The notes under the pieces were generated by a model that did not search any database, was not told the origin of the DNA, and saw only the letters and a program-made list of their open reading frames with translations. Of a stretch of DNA of 22,291 nt, positions 15,595 to 22,291 are shown piece after piece (the stretch's first letter is position 1; every line of letters starts with the position of its first letter). This stretch comes from RGIG464 sp045599585 (GTDB lineage: Bacteria > Myxococcota_A > Bradymonadia > UBA4248), in the NCBI GenBank assembly GCA_045599585.1, contig JAZRWH010000068.1:1-22291 (forward strand). Direction: 5' to 3'. Both the position numbers and the translations under genes were made by a program.

Positions 15595-15736
15595 GCGGGG
15601 CTGCCGCCCCGCAGAGAGGGTCGCGGCGAATCGGAATCATCTGCATACTTAAATTTACAATTTTTGTATCAATATATGAATTTTAATTAAGAAACAGTCT
15701 ATAGTACCGATCGACGCGCAGGGGGACACCTCCCCC
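15595..15736 (+). repeat. Dispersed hairpin element, copy D (diverged)
   Basis: It begins with GCGGGGC-TGCC-GCCCCGC (15595-15612), the same lead hairpin as copy B with a different loop, then AGAGAGGGTCGCGGCGAAT. It ends ATCGACGCGCA and GGGGGA-CACC-TCCCCC (15721-15736). The closing stem here is CGCG/CGCG with an adjacent ATCGG/CCGAT rather than AGCNGC/GCNGCT, so sequence has changed but pairing can still form. It ends 77 bases before the start of the giant lipoprotein gene, so that gene's promoter may lie in or just after the element. Confidence 0.65.
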
Positions 15737-15813
15737 TTGCAAAACATAAAAATCAAAGAATTAATTCTGTACCGAATGAACTTTTTCGGTCATTTCTTTT
15801 GGAGATAAAAAGG

Positions 15814-18800
15814 ATGAAATTAAGAAAAATCCTTGCATTAGCATGTGTTTTAGGCGCTGCGCATATTACAGCATGCTCAGAAGATGATAGTGTCAGCACA
15901 GGTGCGAGTGGCAGTGGCGTTTGCGGTGACGGCAGTTGGAACAAAGGTGAAGACTGCGATGACGGCAACACGGTTTCGGGCGATGGCTGCTCGGAAACGT
16001 GCCAAGTTGAAATCGGCTACGTCTGTCCCAGCGGCAAAAACTGTCGCCTCTCTGATCCTAGCGAGACTTGCGGCAACGGAATTGTCGACGAGGACGAGGC
16101 TTGCGACGATGGAAACACGGTTTCGGGCGATGGTTGCTTAGGCAACTGTATGAGCGTTGAAACTGGTTGGGTTTGCAAAGAAGCAGGCAAAAAATGCGAA
16201 AAAGCTGCTTATTGCGGTAACGGAAAGGTCGATCCTGGCGAAGAATGCGACGATGCTAATAAAAAATCAGGCGATGGCTGCTCAATCATCTGTACCGTTG
16301 AAGCTGGATGGAAATGTCCGAACAATGTTTGTGTTGAAGAAGACGACGTAGAGGACAGCTTTTGCGGCGATGGTATCCTCGACGAGGGTGAAGACTGCGA
16401 TGACCATAACACTGTTTCGGGCGATGGTTGTTCATCCACTTGTACAGTCGAATCGGGGTGGATTTGCAATGCGACCGGGTGTTCTGAAATCGTTCAGGAA
16501 GGTTATTGCGGCGACGGTGAAGTGAATAACGGCGAAGAATGTGATGATGGTGAAGCATTCAGCGGTGACGGTTGTTCGTCAGACTGCAAGGTTGAACCTA
16601 ATTATCACTGTATCAACGACGGCGGCTTTAGCGTTTGCTCACTCGGCGTTTGTGGCGACGGTTATGTAGACACAGGGCTTGGTGAAGAATGCGATGATCC
16701 AAGCGCTAGCGTTTCGTATGCTAAAGACCCCGGTGCGTGCACCTCGGATTGCAAAGCGGCTCCTTATTGCGGCGACGGCAACATCGACACTTATGTTGGT
16801 GCGGATGGCGGCGTCTATAAAGAAGAATGCGATGACGGTGAACTGAATGGAACGAGCGATAAAGGCTGTTCCGAAAGCTGTCTTCTCAACTCGTACTGCG
16901 GCGATGGCAAAGTTGACCGAAGTGCTGGCGAAATTTGTGATGAAGGCAAAGATAACGGAAAGGCTTGTCTTGACTGTAAACAAGTCAAAACAGGATGGCG
17001 TTGTTCTGCCTTGGGCGCAAACGAAGGTGGCACAGGCTGTATGGAGATCACATGCGGCAACGGCCGTCAGGATATCGGCGAACAGTGCGACGAAGGCGGT
17101 TATGTCAATTCGGCTGGTTGCGTAAACTGCCAGGTCAGCGCAGGTTACAAATGTAACGGATTCGGCAACGGTTCTTGTACGCCCATCAATTATGGTGACG
17201 GCAAGATCGATACAGGTATCAAGTATGTTGCTGTTCTTGATAAAAATGGCAACATCACCATGCAAGCTGAAAAAGTCGATTATGAGCAGTGCGATGACGG
17301 CAATCGCAAAAATGGCGACGGCTGCGATTCTATTGGTCAGATCGAAGCGGGTTACAAATGCTCAGGTCAGCCTTCGGTATGCACGACGGTATGTGGCGAC
17401 GGTTTAAAATTGGGCGCAGAAGAATGTGATGACGGCAATACCAAGGCTGGCGATGGTTGTTCGCCTGCCTGCGTCGTTGAATATGGCTTTGCTTGCTCCG
17501 AAACTTCTGGCAAATCCAAGTGTTCTACGGGTAAATGCGGTGATGGAAAAGTACAAAAAGGTGAACAGTGCGATGACGGCAACACCAAAGCCGGTGATGG
17601 TTGCTCTGCATCTTGTACGGTAGAACCGATGTACGAATGCCCGGTTAAGGGTGGAAAATGTATCAAACGTGGTTGCGGTGACAAAAAAATCACGCCGACA
17701 GCAGGGTATAACAACGCAGAACTCTGTGACGGCGTCACGGGTTGCGGCTCAGATTGCCGTCCTGCTGCTGGATATGCTTGTAATGCAGCGGGCACCAAAT
17801 GTACGTCAGGTACCTGCGGTGACGGTATCGTCCAGACGGGTGAGCAGTGTGACGATGGTAACCTCGGCGGCGGCGATGGTTGTTCTCCGGATTGCAAAAT
17901 TGAAGCATACTTTGTTTGTGACAATACAGATCCTGGACAGCTTTCTGATTGTCATGCCCAGTGCGGCGATGGCGTTACAATGTGGATGCTCGCTGGCAAC
18001 AAAGCTGAGGAATGCGACGATGGCAATACCCTCGACGGCGACGGTTGTTCCTCTACCTGCAAAAAAGAACCTGGTTTCAGCTGCACGCTTTATACCAAAA
18101 CGCCCAACACGGTTTCTTTGCCCGTTACGTACCGCGACTTCCGTGGCCGCGATACCTATAATACCTCGGGCGGAAGTGGTTACCAGACAACGGCCTGGAT
18201 CAATTCGCTAGGTGCCACATGCAAACGTAACATTCAAAGCGATACGACGTTAGCTGGTTGGCTGTTTTCTCAGTCGAAAGCTACGGCTAACAATGCTTCT
18301 TATTTTGACAATGGCGTAAGCTACCTCAAAGCCAACGCAGGTCATCCCGACTTCCAAGGCTTCAGCGGCAACGTTTGTCAGGGTATTGCTGCTAAAACAC
18401 TCGGTGCAGACGGCAAACCCAAGTACAGTGGCAAATCGCTTGATGCGAAGTGCACGATCGACAATAACAGCGGCAAATCCAACTCTTTCGGCGCTATCAG
18501 CGCGACTTCTTCGTATCGAAACTATACCATCGGTCGTCACATTCTCTGCGGCGATTCGTTTGAAACGTGGTTCCGCGATACGGCCATGAGCAACAAAGTT
18601 GAGGGAACGCTTCTCCTCGCGAAACAATCAGACGGCGTTTACGTCTTCGACTCGGATAATCCGCCTTCTGCTGCAAAAACGGTCGCGGGTTTGAATTATA
18701 TCCCTGGGTATTTCTCGCCGATTGACAACATGGGCTTTAAAGATACACGCCCGAATACAAGTGCCTCACCTATTGGCTGTTCGGCTGCGAGCTCGACAGC

Positions 18801-19995
18801 AGTCAGCAACCCCAAAGCCTGTACGCCGCGTAAAGTTAATGGCAACTTCACAACCGAAATTCATACTTACTTCCAGTATAAAGGTGGTGAAAGCTTGACG
18901 TTCTCTGGCGACGATGACGTTTGGATTTATATTAATAACCAACTCTTCGTTGACCTCGGTGGTCTCCACTCGCGTCAGGAAATGACCAATACACTTGCAA
19001 AAGATACCTGTACTTACAAAGATAACATCACGGGTACGACCAAGACCCAAAAATGTGACAAAACCTTCAACCTTTACGAAGGTGGTATCTATGACATTCA
19101 CATGTTCCAGGCCGAACGTGAGTACACGGGGTCGAACTTCAAGCTCACGCTTGATGGTTTCTTGAATACCGGCGTTACCTCCTGTGCTTCTGTCTGTGGT
19201 GACGGTATCGTTGCTGCTGATGAAGAATGCGATTTCGGTTCGCCCACCACTGGCTCTTACGCCGAATTCATGGGTTGCGTTAATTGCAAGAGAACAAACA
19301 ATGTCGCAGCTGCTTGCGGTAACGGTAAACTTGATCAAGGCGAACAGTGCGATACAGGTTATCTCTGCAAAAACAGCGCTTATACTTCTTACTGCAACAA
19401 GATCGGAACCAAATACACAGCAGACAGCGAGTGTAACGAAAAAACGTGTAAATATGCTGATGGCAGTGTTTGTGGTAACGGCAAAAAAGAAGGTCGCGAG
19501 CAGTGCGATGATGGCAATACCAAGTCGAACGACGGATGCTCAGCAACTTGTCTCATCGAAAAATGCGGTGATGGCATCGTTAACGGCAATGAAGAATGTG
19601 ATGATGGCAACACGGTCGACAATGACTACTGCAGCAGCAAGTGCACGTTGCCTTCCTGCGGCGACGGTCTTGTGACGGCTGATGAGCTCTGTGACGATGG
19701 TCCGAACAACGGTAAATACGGTTACTGCATGGTCGGTTGCCAGGGTTATGCTCCTTACTGTGGTGACGGTACGGTCCAGAAGGCCGAAGGCGAAGAATGC
19801 GACCTCGGTTCGGGTAATAACGATACCGCTTACAATGGCTGCAAGAAGAATTGCAAACTTGGCTTCCACTGCGGTGACGGTATCGTCTCAAGCGGATTTG
19901 AAGATTGCGATCCGTGCGAAGGCAAAGGTCCCGGTTGCGATATGAACGCATCGGCGACCTGTACGCCGAATTGCACGTTGCGTTCAATCCTCTAA
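15814..19995 (+). CDS. Giant Cys-rich repeat lipoprotein with fibro-slime domain
   Basis: The 1393-residue protein has a lipoprotein signal ending 'ITAC' (Cys21), so it should be exported and lipid-anchored. Then come 15 cysteine-rich repeats of the DUF4215 / Myxococcus Cys-rich type ('CGDG', 'GEECDDGNT', 'GDGCS', 'C'), each about 35-55 residues, to about residue 765. Residues about 770-1120 form a fibro-slime (PA14-like) domain: 'VTYRDFRGRD', 'HPDFQGF', 'FSGDDDVWIYINNQLF' at 1030-1045, 'DLGGLHS' and 'YDIHMFQAERE'. Seven more repeats finish the protein. Repeats 6-10, 13, 16, 17 and 20-22 are irregular, some with insertions. The likely role is a disulfide-rich extracellular stalk presenting a carbohydrate- or matrix-binding domain; the ligand is unknown. 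No sorting tail is seen. The ATG is chosen because GGAG lies nine bases upstream. Confidence 0.88.
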   Translation: MKLRKILALACVLGAAHITACSEDDSVSTGASGSGVCGDGSWNKGEDCDDGNTVSGDGCSETCQVEIGYVCPSGKNCRLSDPSETCGNGIVDEDEACDDGNTVSGDGCLGNCMSVETGWVCKEAGKKCEKAAYCGNGKVDPGEECDDANKKSGDGCSIICTVEAGWKCPNNVCVEEDDVEDSFCGDGILDEGEDCDDHNTVSGDGCSSTCTVESGWICNATGCSEIVQEGYCGDGEVNNGEECDDGEAFSGDGCSSDCKVEPNYHCINDGGFSVCSLGVCGDGYVDTGLGEECDDPSASVSYAKDPGACTSDCKAAPYCGDGNIDTYVGADGGVYKEECDDGELNGTSDKGCSESCLLNSYCGDGKVDRSAGEICDEGKDNGKACLDCKQVKTGWRCSALGANEGGTGCMEITCGNGRQDIGEQCDEGGYVNSAGCVNCQVSAGYKCNGFGNGSCTPINYGDGKIDTGIKYVAVLDKNGNITMQAEKVDYEQCDDGNRKNGDGCDSIGQIEAGYKCSGQPSVCTTVCGDGLKLGAEECDDGNTKAGDGCSPACVVEYGFACSETSGKSKCSTGKCGDGKVQKGEQCDDGNTKAGDGCSASCTVEPMYECPVKGGKCIKRGCGDKKITPTAGYNNAELCDGVTGCGSDCRPAAGYACNAAGTKCTSGTCGDGIVQTGEQCDDGNLGGGDGCSPDCKIEAYFVCDNTDPGQLSDCHAQCGDGVTMWMLAGNKAEECDDGNTLDGDGCSSTCKKEPGFSCTLYTKTPNTVSLPVTYRDFRGRDTYNTSGGSGYQTTAWINSLGATCKRNIQSDTTLAGWLFSQSKATANNASYFDNGVSYLKANAGHPDFQGFSGNVCQGIAAKTLGADGKPKYSGKSLDAKCTIDNNSGKSNSFGAISATSSYRNYTIGRHILCGDSFETWFRDTAMSNKVEGTLLLAKQSDGVYVFDSDNPPSAAKTVAGLNYIPGYFSPIDNMGFKDTRPNTSASPIGCSAASSTAVSNPKACTPRKVNGNFTTEIHTYFQYKGGESLTFSGDDDVWIYINNQLFVDLGGLHSRQEMTNTLAKDTCTYKDNITGTTKTQKCDKTFNLYEGGIYDIHMFQAEREYTGSNFKLTLDGFLNTGVTSCASVCGDGIVAADEECDFGSPTTGSYAEFMGCVNCKRTNNVAAACGNGKLDQGEQCDTGYLCKNSAYTSYCNKIGTKYTADSECNEKTCKYADGSVCGNGKKEGREQCDDGNTKSNDGCSATCLIEKCGDGIVNGNEECDDGNTVDNDYCSSKCTLPSCGDGLVTADELCDDGPNNGKYGYCMVGCQGYAPYCGDGTVQKAEGEECDLGSGNNDTAYNGCKKNCKLGFHCGDGIVSSGFEDCDPCEGKGPGCDMNASATCTPNCTLRSIL

Positions 19996-20014
19996 TTTAT
20001 AATATCTAAACACT

Positions 20015-20044
20015 AGGGCGCTCAATCATGAGCGCCCTTTTTTT
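20015..20044 (+). terminator. Rho-independent terminator after the giant lipoprotein gene
   Basis: AGGGCGCTCA (20015-20024) pairs with TGAGCGCCCT (20029-20038) around the loop ATCA, and seven T follow. It lies 19 bases after the stop codon. Confidence 0.93.
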
Positions 20045-20312
20045 GTATAAATTCTAATCATAAATTCGTCTTCAACATGCGCGCCCGCTCGTCTGGTGTG
20101 CCGCTGCTTGCCTTCGGCTTCGCGACGCAGGCGATTTAACAGTAATCTTAAATCTTTTTCATGCTTAGAAACGACTATATATCGATAAAACAAAGCTACT
20201 GTAGAGTTATCAGAGTATTCTAGAAAAATTTCGTGGGACAGCAGTGGTTTCTGTTATATTGATTGTGTTCGGGTACTGCCCAAATTACAAATTGTAAAAT
20301 GTGTAAGATTGA
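20045..20312. other. Intergenic region without recognised gene
   Basis: Nothing coding is supported between the terminator and hairpin element E. The sequence shifts from GC-rich (20080-20140) to AT-rich (20140-20300), with no clear repeats or promoters. Confidence 0.45.
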
Positions 20313-20436
20313 GAGGGGGTAGCGGCGTATCTGTGCACAAATGTCATAGATTTGTTCAAAGGGTGACTTTTTGAATGTGTTATGCATTGCAGAATGTTTT
20401 GGGGCACAGATAGCCGCTCAGGGGGAGACTTCCCCC
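20313..20436 (+). repeat. Dispersed hairpin element, copy E (best folded)
   Basis: It begins GAGGGGGT-AGCGGC-G-TATCTGTGC (20321-20336), pairing perfectly apart from the bulged G with GCACAGATA-GCCGCT (20404-20418), a 15-bp closing stem. After CA comes GGGGGA-GACT-TCCCCC (20421-20436). The interior holds two more inverted repeats, ACAAAT/ATTTGT (20337-20355) and TTCAAA/TTTGAA (20355-20375), so the whole can fold as a branched structure. The outer stem extends with different bases than in copy A but pairs equally well. Confidence 0.82.
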
Positions 20437-20500
20437 TTCTTTCAAAAAATGAATAAAACATTCAGTAAGTAAAAAGAGCGTATTTGAGAATTTACGCATA

Positions 20501-20527
20501 AAAAGGCATTTTGAACGCTAAAATGCC
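20501..20527 (-). terminator. Terminator-like hairpin facing left
   Basis: GGCATTTT (20505-20512) and AAAATGCC (20520-20527) form an 8-bp stem with loop GAACGCT; on the minus strand it is followed by TTTTT. No minus-strand gene that would need it is visible, so it may instead be an operator for the following plus-strand gene or a leftover. Confidence 0.4.
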
Positions 20528-20535
20528 CTATATCT

Positions 20536-20564
20536 TTGATTTTTTCGGTATTTTGCGGAATAAC
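20536..20564 (+). promoter_or_regulatory. Possible sigma70-type promoter for the 550-aa gene
   Basis: TTGATT (20536-20541) and AATAAC (20559-20564) are 17 bases apart, each matching four of six consensus bases, and lie 50 bases upstream of the start codon. The match is modest and in AT-rich DNA, so chance is possible. Confidence 0.3.
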
Positions 20565-20613
20565 ACCAAAGGTTTTTAAGTGGCATGCCTTCGGGGATGT
20601 GCATGGAGGATAT

Positions 20614-22266
20614 ATGGCAAAATACCTGGTTAAGACGTCATTTTTTGTGGCCGAAATCGAAAAAGATGAAGAGCTCATTCAGCTAGCACAAGTCGAAACG
20701 ATCCAAAAAGACACCAAGATAAAAGTGCAGCCGGACGGCGACTGGATGATGGCCAAGGAATTGCCAATTCTTATGAAGGTTTGGGGGCTTCAACCAGCCC
20801 CGAGTATCCCAGCGATTGCGGCGATTAAAGGTGCGGACGCGATTAAAACGACGATGCATGGGATCGCACCTGTTGCAAGACACAGTGCAAAAAAAGCATC
20901 TCCTGTCGTAAACTTCTCGGGACCAGATGTTCCTCCTCCGCCTCCCAAAAACAGTCCCCAGCCGCCAAGACTAGAAACGGTCGTGGATTTTGTGCCTCGA
21001 TTTAACATTGTTCAAACGGATGATACAGAAGATTTCACGGCTCGTCAGTCGAATGATGTGGTTTTGGAGGCAAGTGCTGCTATAAAAAACGGAAATGTGC
21101 AAACGACATTGCCTACTGTGGCTGGCAGTGAGCCGACGCAAGTTACATCTGATTACGGTCAACTGTTTGAAAATCTTGGAAAACCAGCTGAACAAGGGGA
21201 AAAATTGCCCGAAATTGACACGAGTTGGGTTGAGGAACTCGTTGTGGGCGGTGAAGAAACAGTGGCTATGGTTAAAAATCCATTTTTTATGGATGATAGT
21301 GCTGCGTTTGTTAATAATAAACAAGCAAGTATTTCTCCAAGTGCTGAGCCTTCAAATGCCGTTGCTTTGGATAACCTTGAAGACGACTTTGAGGATGAGG
21401 ACATTTCAACCTCAAATTTAATAAAAAGTGTAGAGAACTTACGTCAGACAAATCGGATTCGCATTAAAAAGAATGCCCATATCGCGAAAGTAGATCTGGA
21501 AGTCGAAGAAGCCAAAACGTCGATGCATGATGCATTGAATGAGGTTGATGAAGAAGATAGTACGAATGATTTGGATGTTCGAAATATTCGGAATATGGCG
21601 CTTGAAACGGCTCGCACGAAACCTATCATGTTGAGGGACGTTGAGGAAGCTATTGAAGAAGATCAGACATGCGAACGCGGGGCGCTAAATGCTGTTAAAT
21701 TGGAAGCGCTCGTTAAAGAGGTCATTCGCAAAGACGAAGCCGAATATAATAATAATGGTGCACCGAACCCAAAAGTTAGGGATCCTAATATTGCGAATGC
21801 AGAGCGTTTAAAGGCTTACGCAGAAGCACAAGCTGAAGCCGAGGCTCAGCTTAAAGCAGATCGCCTGGAAGCTGAGCGTCTCGAAGCTCAGCAGCGAGAA
21901 GCGGCTCGTCTTGAAGAAGAACGTCTCGAAGCTGAGCAAGCTCGTCTCGAAGCTGAACGTGCTGAACAAGCCCGTCTCGAAGCTGAACGTGCTGAACAAG
22001 CCCGTCTCGAAGCTGAACGTGCCGAACAAGCCCGCCTCGAAGCTGAACGTGCCGAACAAGCTCGTCTCGAAGCTGAACGTGCCGAGCAAGCTCGTCTCGA
22101 AGCTGAACGTGCCGAGCAAGCTCGTCTCGAAGCTGAACGTGCCGAACAAGCCCGCCTCGAAGCTGAACGTGCTGAGCAAGCCCGTCTCGAAGCTGAACGT
22201 GCTGAACAAGCCCGTCTCGAAGCTGAACGTGCTGAACAAGCCCGTCTCGAAGAAGTCGGATCGTAG
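20614..22266 (+). CDS. Charged repeat protein with GYF_2-like N-terminus and long helical tail
   Basis: The 550-residue protein has no signal peptide or membrane helix. Residues 1-60 form a small domain ('KYLVKTSFFVAEIEKDEEL', 'KIKVQPDGDWMMAKELPIL') that resembles GYF_2-type domains; this is weak. A Pro-rich motif ('PDVPPPPPKNSPQPP') lies near 103-118, followed by a long acidic, probably disordered region to about 390. From about 400 to the end the sequence is Ala/Glu/Arg helix, including 11 copies of the 10-residue unit AEQARLEAER (the last incomplete), expected to form a long single helix or coiled coil as in TolA. The ATG at 20614 is chosen because GGAGG lies four bases upstream; an in-frame upstream start has no such site. 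The stop falls four residues after the array and close to the window edge, so the natural C-terminus is uncertain. Confidence 0.75.
   Translation: MAKYLVKTSFFVAEIEKDEELIQLAQVETIQKDTKIKVQPDGDWMMAKELPILMKVWGLQPAPSIPAIAAIKGADAIKTTMHGIAPVARHSAKKASPVVNFSGPDVPPPPPKNSPQPPRLETVVDFVPRFNIVQTDDTEDFTARQSNDVVLEASAAIKNGNVQTTLPTVAGSEPTQVTSDYGQLFENLGKPAEQGEKLPEIDTSWVEELVVGGEETVAMVKNPFFMDDSAAFVNNKQASISPSAEPSNAVALDNLEDDFEDEDISTSNLIKSVENLRQTNRIRIKKNAHIAKVDLEVEEAKTSMHDALNEVDEEDSTNDLDVRNIRNMALETARTKPIMLRDVEEAIEEDQTCERGALNAVKLEALVKEVIRKDEAEYNNNGAPNPKVRDPNIANAERLKAYAEAQAEAEAQLKADRLEAERLEAQQREAARLEEERLEAEQARLEAERAEQARLEAERAEQARLEAERAEQARLEAERAEQARLEAERAEQARLEAERAEQARLEAERAEQARLEAERAEQARLEAERAEQARLEAERAEQARLEEVGS
21931..22260 (+). 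repeat. Eleven-copy 30-bp tandem repeat inside the 550-aa gene
   Basis: The unit GCTGAACAAGCCCGTCTCGA plus AGCTGAACGT (30 bp, encoding AEQARLEAER) is repeated from 21931; the eleventh unit (22231-22260) diverges in its last nine bases. Differences between the first ten units are all third-position and synonymous (GCT/GCC, GAA/GAG, CGT/CGC). Units 2, 3 and 10 are identical, as are 4 and 8, and 6 and 7, as expected from copying by slippage or recombination under protein-level selection. Confidence 0.95.
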
Positions 22267-22291
22267 CCATGTCGTTCTGTGAGCCAAGGAG

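Noticed and set aside
1740..20436. Integron attC sites as an explanation for the hairpin elements
   Set aside because: The ends lack the GTTRRRY/RYYYAAC boxes, orientation is mixed, and the flanking genes are not cassette-like.
1740..20436. CRISPR array as an explanation for the repeats
   Set aside because: Copies are kilobases apart, lack regular spacers and have no cas genes nearby.
21808..22287. 159-codon minus-strand and 123-codon plus-strand frames across the 30-bp repeats
   Set aside because: The repeat unit lacks stop codons in these frames, so long open frames arise automatically; the frame giving AEQARLEAER continues a gene with a good ribosome-binding site.

Overview
The window looks like chromosome from a moderate-GC member of the Myxococcota (the former deltaproteobacterial lineage). 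The grounds are two secreted lipoproteins built on the Cys-rich 'CGDGxxxxGEECDDGNT..GDGC' repeat (DUF4215 / Myxococcus cysteine-rich repeat class), a fibro-slime domain, and large TPR and tandem-FHA proteins. All of these are typical of that phylum. No phage, complete insertion sequence, CRISPR array, rRNA or tRNA was seen. A finer taxonomic placement is not supported by the sequence alone.

Layout. Positions 1-825 hold no convincing gene, only hairpins and an operator-like palindrome. Next come an AT-rich outer-membrane barrel gene (826-1560) and a DUF2293 gene (1849-2568). The DUF2293 gene converges across a shared terminator on trhA (hemolysin-III family, minus strand). A 60-aa membrane protein gene lies directly upstream of trhA and resembles trhA's first membrane helix. 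A 0.6-kb AT-rich gap leads to rlmI (23S rRNA methyltransferase) and then to a lipoprotein joining two Cys-rich repeats to an endonuclease/exonuclease/phosphatase domain. On the minus strand follow a 731-aa TPR protein and a 527-aa protein with two FHA domains and one membrane helix, separated by a strong terminator. Divergent from these are cysS, a 71-aa membrane protein and a family M29-like metallopeptidase. The right third is a 1393-aa lipoprotein (22 Cys-rich repeats interrupted by a fibro-slime domain), followed by a 550-aa cytoplasmic protein ending in an array of 30-bp repeats.

How the genes fit together. Housekeeping translation genes (rlmI, cysS) are interspersed with envelope and surface genes. 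No single pathway joins them, and most genes seem to be separately transcribed, with good terminators after 7301, 13982, 19995, between 2568 and 2663, and at 10038-10067 for the FHA gene.

The most unusual non-coding feature is a dispersed family of intergenic hairpin elements (five clear copies: 1740-1794, 7456-7677, 15321-15469, 15595-15736, 20313-20436). Each has a closing stem AGCNGC/GCN'GCT in which the middle base differs between copies but stays paired, and a terminal G5A-N4-TC5 hairpin. Interiors differ completely between copies. This points to selection on folded structure, as in REP/REPIN-like elements or a structured RNA.
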